Shown here: piece after piece, positions 1 to 5,534 of the stretch
Numbering within the stretch: the stretch's first letter is position 1
How the letters are laid out: every line of letters begins with the position of its first letter
Source: Clostridium sp. UBA6640
Lineage (GTDB): Bacteria > Bacillota > Clostridia > Clostridiales > Clostridiaceae
Direction of reading: 5' to 3'
NCBI RefSeq assembly: GCF_002455975.1
Contig: NZ_DKLM01000054.1
Location: forward strand, 1-7,714
Length of the DNA stretch: 7,714 nt
Made by a program: the position numbers and the translations under genes
The notes under the pieces: generated by a model
What the model was told of the DNA's origin: nothing
The model's input: the letters and a program-made list of their open reading frames with translations, nothing else
The model's database searches: none

Positions 1-1040
1 ATGTAAAGATTTAATGGTTTTGTAAGAGCACTATCATATCCTATAACTAAATCCTTAGTTTCAAAGATCATTTTTCCTGATGCTCTTGCTGGTTTAAAAT
101 TAAAAGTTGGCTTTGGCTTCTCTTTCACAAGTTCTATTTTTTCCATTTTATCTAGTTTCTTTTGTCTAGATTTAGCCATGTTGGCAGTAGCCACATTTGC
201 CTTATTTCTTGCAACAAAATCCTCAAGCCTTGCGATTTCTGCTTGTTGCCTTTCATAAGCTTGCTCTAATTGCTTTTTCTTTGCTTCATAAACTCTTTGG
301 AATTCATCGTAATCACCAACATATCTTGATAATTCTTTATTTTCCACATGATAAATAAGGTTAATTACTGAGTTTAAAAATGGTATATCGTGAGATATCA
401 GTATAAATGCATTTTCATAATTTTGTAGATATCTTTTTAACCATTCAATATGAGCCTCATCTAGATGGTTAGTAGGCTCATCAAGAAGTAATATATCTGG
501 ACATTCAAGTAATAACTTTGCAAGTAAAACCTTTGTCCTTTGACCACCACTTAAATCAGTCACATCTTTATCAAGTCCTATGTCTAAAAGTCCTAATCCC
601 TTAGATACTTCTTCCACCTTACTATCTATAACATAAAATCCATTATGATCTAACATGTCTTGAATTACAGCTGTTCTCTCTAGCATTTTTTCAAGTTCTT
701 CTGGAGACACGTCTCCCATTCTCCCATAAAGTTCGTTCATTTCTGCTTCTGCATCAAAGAGATATTTAAAAGCACCCCTTAGTACATCCCTTATGCTCAT
801 TCCCTTTTCCAAAACTGCATGTTGATCCATATATCCAACTCTAACATTGTTAGACCATATAACTTGGCCTTCATCAGGCATCAATTTTCCTGTAATTATA
901 TTCATAAAGGTAGATTTACCTTCTCCATTTGCTCCTATAAGACCTATATGCTCTCCTTTTAAAAGTCTAAAAGAAACATTTTCAAATATAGCTCTATCAC
1001 CAAAACCATGACTAATATTTTTAACCGTAAGTATGCTCAT
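1..1040 (-). CDS. ABC-F family ATPase (ribosome-associated), C-terminal part outside window
   Basis: The first 346 codons are present and the frame is still open at the window edge, so about 170-190 residues, most of the second ATPase domain, are missing. Seen: Walker A GANGEGKST (residues 36-44), signature LSGGQ (163-167), Walker B ending in D187 with E188 and the PTNHLD sequence, and the H-loop H217 in ISHD. A charged helical linker (about 244-310, with RNKA and AKSRQKKLDKM) follows, and a second ATPase domain begins near 323. Two ABC domains joined by such a linker with no membrane helices define ABC-F. These cytosolic proteins bind the ribosomal E site and act on translation; some protect against antibiotics. 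The linker resembles the widespread housekeeping YkpA/YbiT-like type, so a resistance role is not indicated, though the subgroup is my inference. The ATG start has an AAGGAGA ribosome site five bases upstream. Transcribed divergently from the methyltransferase. Confidence 0.93.
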   Translation of the reverse strand, partial: MSILTVKNISHGFGDRAIFENVSFRLLKGEHIGLIGANGEGKSTFMNIITGKLMPDEGQVIWSNNVRVGYMDQHAVLEKGMSIRDVLRGAFKYLFDAEAEMNELYGRMGDVSPEELEKMLERTAVIQDMLDHNGFYVIDSKVEEVSKGLGLLDIGLDKDVTDLSGGQRTKVLLAKLLLECPDILLLDEPTNHLDEAHIEWLKRYLQNYENAFILISHDIPFLNSVINLIYHVENKELSRYVGDYDEFQRVYEAKKKQLEQAYERQQAEIARLEDFVARNKANVATANMAKSRQKKLDKMEKIELVKEKPKPTFNFKPARASGKMIFETKDLVIGYDSALTKPLNLY

Positions 1041-1078
1041 CTTATCTCTCCTTAAAATTCAATATAGGCACAATTTAT

Positions 1079-1108
1079 AGTTTAAAATATAAACCTATAT
1101 GATGTCAA
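1079..1108 (-). promoter_or_regulatory. Predicted sigma-A promoter of the ABC-F gene
   Basis: Reading leftward there is a perfect -35 TTGACA (1103-1108), an 18-base spacer and a -10 of TAAACT (1079-1084, four of six consensus bases). This would start transcription near 1071 and give a leader of about 30 bases, ending in the AAGGAGA ribosome site at about 1046-1052. The -35 is strong and the -10 moderate. Prediction by eye only. Confidence 0.55.
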
Positions 1109-1369
1109 AAGAAAAAATAATCCTTTATGGTTAAAAATTGAATATGTATATACTTATTAAAATTTAGGCTATAGACCAGCATAACTACTTTTTCAACGCC
1201 AAATTCACAATTTTGGATATTTCTTAGTTAAATATTAGCAGAATTAGTTGTAAATCAAGGGACAGTTCATTTCAAAATGAAAATTATTAAAAAGAATGAG
1301 CATTCCTTATTTTTGGTTATCTCCATTAATATTAGTTTAAATTTTTGAATATTACTCCAAACTACATTG

Positions 1370-1416
1370 CACCTCAGGGGAACCCTAAAGGGCTTCACTA
1401 CTGTTCCCCAGAGGTG
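1370..1416. repeat. GC-rich imperfect inverted repeat of unknown role
   Basis: The arms cacctcaggggaac (1370-1383) and gttccccagaggtg (1403-1416) pair at 13 of 14 positions, with one A-A mismatch in the plus-strand RNA. The 19-base loop overlaps a small competing hairpin, ccc-taaa-ggg (1383-1392). The element stands out because its arms are more than half G+C in a region that is otherwise about three quarters A+T. Neither side has a T-run, so it is not an ordinary intrinsic terminator. It matches no riboswitch class I can recall. It could be a dispersed repeat, a small structured RNA or a relic of an insertion. Confidence 0.6.
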
Positions 1417-1454
1417 GAAAGACTTAATTGTGCATTATGAATTAAATATGGAGG

Positions 1455-1483
1455 TTATATAAAAATTTTCATTGTGATATACT
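1455..1483 (+). promoter_or_regulatory. Predicted extended -10 promoter of the methyltransferase gene
   Basis: The -10 TATACT (1478-1483) is preceded by TG one base upstream (1475-1476), an extended -10 arrangement that can compensate for a weak -35. The best -35 candidate is TTATAT (1455-1460), 17 bases upstream. The predicted start, about 1490, leaves a leader of some 25 bases containing AGGAGG at 1502-1507, seven bases before the ATG. Confidence 0.5.
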
Positions 1484-1514
1484 ACTAACATCTTATTTTT
1501 TAGGAGGACAAAAG

Positions 1515-2693
1515 ATGAGCTGTAAATTTTATTTGGATAAAGGTCGTGGTAAAAGAGCCTTAAGTGGTCATCCATGGATCTTTGCTACAGAGATAAATGG
1601 TTATGATGAAGAATATACCAATGGTGATATTGTTGAAGTCTATACTTCTGACAATACTTTTATAGGAAAAGGATACATAAATGATGCTTCTCAAATAACT
1701 ATAAGGATAATGACTAGGGATATAAACGAGGAAATAGATAAAGATTTCTTTAGAAGAAAATTAAAAGATGCCTGGGAATATAGAAAAAAGGTTGTAGATA
1801 CATCTTCTTGTAGATTTATTTTTGGAGAAGCTGACTTTATTCCTGGAATGGTCATAGATAAATTTGAAGATATCTATGTAATTCAATCCTTAGCACTAGG
1901 AATTGATAAATATAAACAAACTATTGTAGATATATTAGTTGAAGAATATAATGCAAGAGGAGTTTATGAGAGAAGCGATGCTGCTGTTAGATTAAAGGAA
2001 GGTATGGAGCAAACTAAAGGATTTTTAAGTGGAACTTTTGATACCATGATAACCATTGAAGAAAACGGCGTTAAATATTATGTGGACATAGAAAATGGTC
2101 AAAAGACAGGATTCTTTTTAGACCAAAAAGAAAATAGAAAAGCAATACATAAAATTTGTAAAGACTCAGAAGTTATAGACGTATTTACTCATACAGGTTC
2201 TTTTGCCCTAAATGCCGGAATTGCTGGTGCTAAGAGTGTTTTAGGTATAGATATATCTCAGCACGCAGTAGATTTTTGCAGAAAAAATTCAGAGCTTAAC
2301 AATTTGCAAGATATAGTTAAGTTTGAATGTCATGATGCCTTCGATATATTAAAAGAATTTAACTATCAAGGAAAAGAATTTGATGTTGTAATATTAGATC
2401 CTCCTGCTTTTACAAAAGCAAGAGAAACTATAAAAAATGCAAAAAAAGGTTATAAAAAAATAAATTATAGAGGAATAAAATTAGTAAAAAAGGGTGGATA
2501 TCTTGTAACAGCTTCTTGCTCACACTTTATGAGTCCCGAATTATTTAAAGAAGCTATATATGAAGCTGCAAAAGATGCTGGTAGAATGCTTAGACAAGTA
2601 GAATTTAAAACTCAAGCACCGGATCATCCAATACTATGGACAGATAATGAAGAATCTTATTATTTAAAATTTTTTATATTTCAAGTTATATAG
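1515..2693 (+). CDS. rlmI: Class I SAM-dependent 23S rRNA methyltransferase, RlmI family
   Basis: A 392-residue cytosolic protein, matching the roughly 396 residues of E. coli RlmI, which makes 5-methylcytosine at position 1962 of 23S rRNA using S-adenosylmethionine. Seen: an N-terminal PUA-type RNA-binding region (about 1-75, with KGRGKRALSGHPWIF), a central region with the EENGVKYYVDIENGQKTGFF stretch and LDQKENR, then a Rossmann methyltransferase fold. SAM motif I surrounds D222 (VIDVFTHTGSF) and is followed by GIDIS. DPPAFTK starts at D295. The SCSH motif contains C335, the expected catalytic cysteine of this m5C family. The start is set by AGGAGG seven bases upstream. It forms a single-gene unit with its own promoter and a terminator directly after the stop. 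The family is certain. The exact target base in this organism is inferred from E. coli, and related members with other sites exist. Confidence 0.92.
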   Translation: MSCKFYLDKGRGKRALSGHPWIFATEINGYDEEYTNGDIVEVYTSDNTFIGKGYINDASQITIRIMTRDINEEIDKDFFRRKLKDAWEYRKKVVDTSSCRFIFGEADFIPGMVIDKFEDIYVIQSLALGIDKYKQTIVDILVEEYNARGVYERSDAAVRLKEGMEQTKGFLSGTFDTMITIEENGVKYYVDIENGQKTGFFLDQKENRKAIHKICKDSEVIDVFTHTGSFALNAGIAGAKSVLGIDISQHAVDFCRKNSELNNLQDIVKFECHDAFDILKEFNYQGKEFDVVILDPPAFTKARETIKNAKKGYKKINYRGIKLVKKGGYLVTASCSHFMSPELFKEAIYEAAKDAGRMLRQVEFKTQAPDHPILWTDNEESYYLKFFIFQVI

Positions 2694-2694
2694 G

Positions 2695-2722
2695 AAAACC
2701 GTGACTAAATGTCACGGTTTTT
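2695..2722. terminator. Bidirectional intrinsic terminator between convergent genes
   Basis: A perfect 11-base-pair stem, aaaaccgtgac (2695-2705) and gtcacggtttt (2711-2721), encloses a five-base loop and ends in a T-run. It begins two bases after the methyltransferase stop. The A-run on the left arm gives a T-run on the other strand, so the hairpin should also end the convergent small gene that stops at 2727. Confidence 0.88.
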
Positions 2723-2726
2723 AATA

Positions 2727-2918
2727 TTATTTTCTATCGTCTATTTTAGCTGATGTATGGTCTTTAAGGTTATAATAATTTGGTATTTCATTAGAAAATT
2801 CTGAAGAAAATTCATCCTGTCTATTATATCTACTATCATTTTGCAATTCTATATGTGCTTGTTCTCTTCCTAAATTAAAGGCTCTTTCTAAATCTTCTTG
2901 AGTAAAAATTTTTTTCAT
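2727..2918 (-). CDS. Small hydrophilic protein of unknown function (63 aa)
   Basis: I do not recognise this protein. I choose the ATG at 2916-2918 (MKKIFTQEDLERAFNLG...). An AGAGGTG ribosome site sits at 2925-2931, about eight bases upstream, whereas a GTG start at 2925-2927 would lie inside that site. The product is 63 residues, soluble, with no signal peptide or membrane segment. The first 28 residues look like a charged helix (TQEDLERAFNLGREQAHIEL). The remainder is rich in Asn, Ser, Asp, Glu and Tyr and is probably disordered. It is convergent with the methyltransferase and shares its terminator. No clear promoter was found in the AT-rich DNA upstream. The good ribosome site and the matching terminator argue that it is real. 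Confidence 0.65.
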   Translation of the reverse strand: MKKIFTQEDLERAFNLGREQAHIELQNDSRYNRQDEFSSEFSNEIPNYYNLKDHTSAKIDDRK

Positions 2919-3180
2919 ATTTAACACCTCTTAGTTTTTGAATATTGATTAAAAATAGCTTTCCTAAAAATTATCTTTAATATACATCTTATTCTTTTCT
3001 AAAAATATTTACTCCTCAAAAATATTTGATTTAAATTTTATTAATATTATAAATTTCTTTAAAATATTGGAAATTTTGATTAAAACAATTTTTTGATTTT
3101 TTATAGAATATTTTCATCTAATTTATTTTTCAGCCATAAATATATTTAAGCTCTTTATTTATCCCGATTTTTTCTATACT

Positions 3181-3213
3181 TATTTTAAATGACAAACATT
3201 ATCATTTAAAATA
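3181..3213. promoter_or_regulatory. Perfect palindrome containing a Fur-box-like core
   Basis: Arms tattttaaatga (3181-3192) and tcatttaaaata (3202-3213) are perfect reverse complements around a nine-base centre. The core TGACAAACATTATCA (3190-3204) matches the Bacillus Fur 7-1-7 consensus TGATAATNATTATCA at 12 of 14 defined positions. PerR and Zur consensus sites fit less well. Its centre lies about 66 bases upstream of the predicted transcription start of the nucleoside transporter. That is upstream of the -35, an unusual position for simple repression. A weak TATACT (3175-3180) at its left edge could mark a second start that the site would cover. There is no T-run, so a terminator is less likely. 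Confidence 0.5.
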
Positions 3214-3227
3214 GGGAAAATGTTTTG

Positions 3228-3256
3228 TTGAAAATTGTCGAATTTTATTCTATATT
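3228..3256 (+). promoter_or_regulatory. Predicted sigma-A promoter of the nucleoside transporter gene
   Basis: A -35 TTGAAA (3228-3233), an exactly 17-base spacer and a -10 TATATT (3251-3256), each one base from consensus. Transcription would start near 3263, giving a leader of about 80 bases that contains the hairpin at 3270-3306. Confidence 0.65.
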
Positions 3257-3269
3257 ATTTAATGGACTT

Positions 3270-3306
3270 TACAAGTAAATCTATGTTCTTAGATAAATTA
3301 CTTGTA
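3270..3306 (+). promoter_or_regulatory. Leader hairpin in the 5' untranslated region of the transporter gene
   Basis: The outer arms tacaagtaa (3270-3278) and ttacttgta (3298-3306) pair perfectly. Stacked inside are atcta (3279-3283) and tagat (3290-3294), with a three-A bulge at 3295-3297 and a six-base loop. This gives a 14-pair stem starting within about ten bases of the predicted transcript 5' end. No T-run follows and the ribosome site (GGAGAA, 3331-3336) lies outside the stem. mRNA stabilisation or binding of a DNA or RNA regulator is therefore more likely than attenuation. Confidence 0.45.
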
Positions 3307-3342
3307 TAGAATCTAAAAATTTATATAGATGGAGAATGTATT

Positions 3343-4563
3343 ATGGATAGAATTATAGGAATTTTGGGTTTAGCTATTTTTATCTTAATAGCATATTTAT
3401 TTTCTACTAATAGAAAAAAAGTTGATTGGAAGCTTGTTACTATTGGAGTAGCTCTTCAGATAATATTTGCGCTATTAGTACTTAAAGTACCTTTAGGACA
3501 AAAGTTTTTCCAATTTGCTAGTAATATAATTGATAAATTATTGCAATTTACTACTGAAGGTACAGCTTTTGTATTTGGAGATTTAGTGAACGTAAATAAA
3601 ATAGGATTTATATTTGCATTGCAAGTACTGCCTACAATAATTTTCTTTTCAGCACTTATGAGTATACTTTATCATTTAGGTGTTATGCAGTTCTTTATTT
3701 CAATTATATCTAAGGGACTTGCAAAAGTTTTAGGAACTAGTGGAGCGGAAACATTATCTGCCGTAGCTAATATATTTGTAAGTCAAAATGAAGCGCCTCT
3801 TATTATAAAGCCTTATATGGAGAAAATGACTAAATCTGAGCTATATTCAGTTATGGTTGGCGGTATGGCTACCGTTGCTGGTAGTGTTATGGCTGGTTAT
3901 GTAGCTATGGGTGTCAGTGCTGGTCATTTACTTGCAGCTAGTGTTATGTCTGCACCGGCAAGTTTAGTTATAGCAAAGATTATGATTCCTGAAACAGAAG
4001 AGCCATTAACTAAGAACTCAATTGAATTAAAGAACGAAAAAACTGCTACCAATATAATTGAGGCAGCAGCTAATGGTGCCATGGATGGTATTCAAATTGC
4101 TTTTAATGTAGGTGGATTATTAATAGCTTTTATCGCTTTAATAGCTTTATTAAACTTTCTTTTAGGATGGCTAGGTGGATTAGCTGGTGCTGATTTCTTA
4201 AGCTTAAATTGGATTTTTGGTAAACTCTTTTCACCTGTTGCATATATAATGGGCATTCCGACAAAAGACATAGCAGTAGCAGGAGATCTCCTTGGACAGA
4301 AAGTTGTATTAAATGAATTTGTTGCTTATGCTAATCTTTCACCGTTAATTGCTAGTGGTCAATTAACTGAAAAAACAATAGTAATACTAACTTATGCGCT
4401 TTGTGGATTTGCTAACTTTAGTTCTATAGCAGTTCAAATAGCTTCTATAGGTGGGGTTGCACCTGGGAAACGTAGGGATGTTGCAAAGCTAGGATTAAAA
4501 GCAGTTGTAGGAGGTTCTCTAGCAGCATTTATGACTGCTGCCATTGCAGGTGTATTGTTATAA
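3343..4563 (+). CDS. nupC: Concentrative nucleoside transporter, CNT (NupC) family
   Basis: A 406-residue polytopic inner membrane protein, the usual length for bacterial CNT carriers, which import nucleosides by H+ or Na+ symport for salvage. Seen: hydrophobic segments at about 5-20, 31-47, 86-108, 113-130, 165-212, 250-275, 340-358 and 380-405. The substrate-binding motifs known from the Vibrio CNT structure are also present: Q148-N149-E150-A-P-L (equivalent to Q154, T155, E156), N324-E325-F326 (E332), and F356-A-N358-F-S-S361 (F366, N368, S371). The Asn at 149 replaces the Thr of the Vibrio protein and may affect base preference. GGAGAA eight bases upstream fixes the ATG. It is a single-gene unit with no salvage enzyme beside it, so its substrate cannot be read from context, and the gene symbol names the family rather than a proven orthologue. 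No purine riboswitch is seen in the leader. Confidence 0.92.
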   Translation: MDRIIGILGLAIFILIAYLFSTNRKKVDWKLVTIGVALQIIFALLVLKVPLGQKFFQFASNIIDKLLQFTTEGTAFVFGDLVNVNKIGFIFALQVLPTIIFFSALMSILYHLGVMQFFISIISKGLAKVLGTSGAETLSAVANIFVSQNEAPLIIKPYMEKMTKSELYSVMVGGMATVAGSVMAGYVAMGVSAGHLLAASVMSAPASLVIAKIMIPETEEPLTKNSIELKNEKTATNIIEAAANGAMDGIQIAFNVGGLLIAFIALIALLNFLLGWLGGLAGADFLSLNWIFGKLFSPVAYIMGIPTKDIAVAGDLLGQKVVLNEFVAYANLSPLIASGQLTEKTIVILTYALCGFANFSSIAVQIASIGGVAPGKRRDVAKLGLKAVVGGSLAAFMTAAIAGVLL

Positions 4564-4604
4564 TCTTTATAAAAAATAAAAATCTATTAAGAATATAAGT
4601 AGCC

Positions 4605-4657
4605 TAAAATAGAGATATACTATATGTAATATTGCATATAGTATATCTCTATTTTAT
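4605..4657. terminator. Long perfect hairpin, probable terminator of the transporter gene
   Basis: The arms 4605-4626 and 4635-4656 are perfect reverse complements over 22 bases with an eight-base loop (taatattg). The right arm ends in ctatttta followed by ttg, a modest T-rich tail in both directions. Its position 42 bases after the transporter stop fits a bidirectional terminator. The stem is unusually long and only about one quarter G+C, so another origin such as a miniature inverted-repeat element cannot be excluded. No target-site duplication is obvious at its edges. Confidence 0.7.
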
Positions 4658-4800
4658 TGTCTAGTCTATTATAAAATATCTGAAACTTTTAATGTGAAAG
4701 TGGTTTTTAAACAGATTCTATTGACAAATAATCTATTTTTTATCTTATGTATTATTACAGATATATTCTAACTACCCTCATATAAACCTTTTATATACAA

Positions 4801-4826
4801 TTTAAAACCTCCACATTTTGTGGAGG
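4801..4826 (-). terminator. Intrinsic terminator of the ABC transporter operon
   Basis: Read leftward, cctccaca, a three-A loop and tgtggagg form a perfect eight-pair GC-rich stem (4808-4826). It is followed by TTTTAAA, the T-run lying at 4804-4807. It lies 25 bases beyond the ATPase stop codon. Confidence 0.88.
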
Positions 4827-4851
4827 CTCTAGTTAATTTAAATATAACTTT

Positions 4852-5529
4852 TTATTTTCGTTTTTGCTTTATGAACAATAAATTACCATTATCAAGTGCC
4901 CAAACTTCATCGGCAAATAACGCAACTTTATTTGAATGAGTTACAATAATCACACACTTATTTTCCTCATTAGATAGCTTTCTTAAAATATCAAGTATAT
5001 TATCTTCTGTTTCAGTATCTAAGTTACCTGTTGGTTCATCTGCTATTATTATATCTGGATTATGGGCAAGTGCTCTTGCAATAGCAACACGTTGTTGCTC
5101 ACCACCTGATAGTGTTAGAACCTTTCTAAATGCTTTTTCATTATCTATTCCAACCTTATTTAACAGTTCAAGAACATATTTCCTTTTATTTTCAATATTA
5201 ACATTACTAATATCCATGGATAATAATATATTTTCAATAGCTGTATAATTAGTTAATAAATTATATCCCTGAAATATAACACCTATACTTTGTGCTCTAT
5301 AATTATCTTTATCAATTTTATTTATATTTTTTTCCTTGTAGAGTATTTCTCCATCTTTGCATGTATCCAAACCAGATATTAATGATAAAAAAGTAGTTTT
5401 ACCGGCTCCTGATTTACCTACTATTGAGTAAATTTTTGACTTTTCAAAGCCTATATTTATATTATTTAAAACTTTTTTATTTGCGTTGTCATAGGAATAC
5501 GAAAGTTTTTTTACATTTAATAGTGCCAT
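4852..5529 (-). CDS. ABC transporter ATP-binding protein, MacB/LolD/FtsE type
   Basis: A 225-residue soluble ATPase that would power the FtsX-type permease encoded just upstream, acting as a dimer on the cytoplasmic face. Seen: Walker A GKSGAGKT (residues 38-45), Q-loop Q87 in GVIFQGYNLL, signature LSGGEQQR (from residue 140), Walker B ending in D164 with catalytic E165 and PTGNLD, and H-loop H198 in IIVTHS. Length, LSGGEQQRVAIARAL and ADEPTGNLD are typical of the family that includes LolD, MacB and the antimicrobial-peptide exporters. All catalytic residues are present. Its AAAGGAG ribosome site (about 5541-5547) lies inside the last codons of the permease gene, with only five bases between stop and start, so the two are co-transcribed and probably translationally coupled. 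The substrate is unknown. Confidence 0.93.
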   Translation of the reverse strand: MALLNVKKLSYSYDNANKKVLNNINIGFEKSKIYSIVGKSGAGKTTFLSLISGLDTCKDGEILYKEKNINKIDKDNYRAQSIGVIFQGYNLLTNYTAIENILLSMDISNVNIENKRKYVLELLNKVGIDNEKAFRKVLTLSGGEQQRVAIARALAHNPDIIIADEPTGNLDTETEDNILDILRKLSNEENKCVIIVTHSNKVALFADEVWALDNGNLLFIKQKRK

Positions 5530-5534
5530 AGTTC

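Larger units (their letters stand above)
1041..1514. other. Divergent intergenic region between ABC-F and methyltransferase genes
   Basis: This 474-base stretch has no supportable reading frame on either strand. It contains a promoter for the leftward ABC-F gene near its left end, a promoter for the rightward methyltransferase near its right end, and a GC-rich inverted repeat at 1370-1416 between them. A short AT-rich palindrome (ttcattt, 2-base spacer, aaatgaa) lies at 1266-1281. The stretch from about 1110 to 1360 is otherwise AT-rich and I see nothing else in it. Confidence 0.7.
2919..3342. other. AT-rich intergenic region upstream of the nucleoside transporter
   Basis: These 424 bases carry no supportable gene. 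The left part, about 2935-3170, is very AT-rich, low-complexity DNA in which I see no clear element; the short repeat aaaaatattt at 3001 and 3018 is probably compositional. The right part holds a 33-base palindromic element, a promoter and a leader hairpin, listed separately. Confidence 0.7.
4564..4851. other. Convergent intergenic region between nupC and the ABC operon
   Basis: 288 bases between two converging units. It contains a long AT-rich hairpin near the transporter gene and a separate terminator for the leftward ABC operon. The stretch between them, 4658-4800, is AT-rich. A TTGACA at about 4722 has no suitably spaced -10, and no gene was found. Confidence 0.7.

Noticed and set aside
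1..1040. An antibiotic-resistance role for the ABC-F protein
   Set aside because: The visible linker looks like the housekeeping type and no leader-peptide attenuator was seen. The C-terminal part is outside the window, so the claim is not supportable.
1255..1417. Relic of a REP-type or transposase-associated element, suggested by gggacagttcat and the nearby ctgttcccc
   Set aside because: The resemblance between the two stretches is short and imperfect. No transposase fragment or flanking duplication is visible, so I do not annotate it.
1369..1420. T-box, lysine, glycine or cyclic-di-GMP riboswitch at the GC-rich inverted repeat
   Set aside because: None of the conserved core sequences of these classes is visible, and the element is far from both start codons with its own promoters lying between it and the genes.
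2919..2927. GTG start three codons upstream for the 63-residue protein
   Set aside because: That GTG is part of the AGAGGTG ribosome site that serves the ATG at 2918.
3257..3342. Purine riboswitch in the leader of the nucleoside transporter
   Set aside because: The leader is about 80 bases with a single hairpin. The three-way junction and conserved loops of the purine aptamer are not present.
4720..4760. A promoter at the TTGACA near 4722
   Set aside because: No -10 lies 16-18 bases downstream, and it would point into the end of the oppositely oriented ABC operon.
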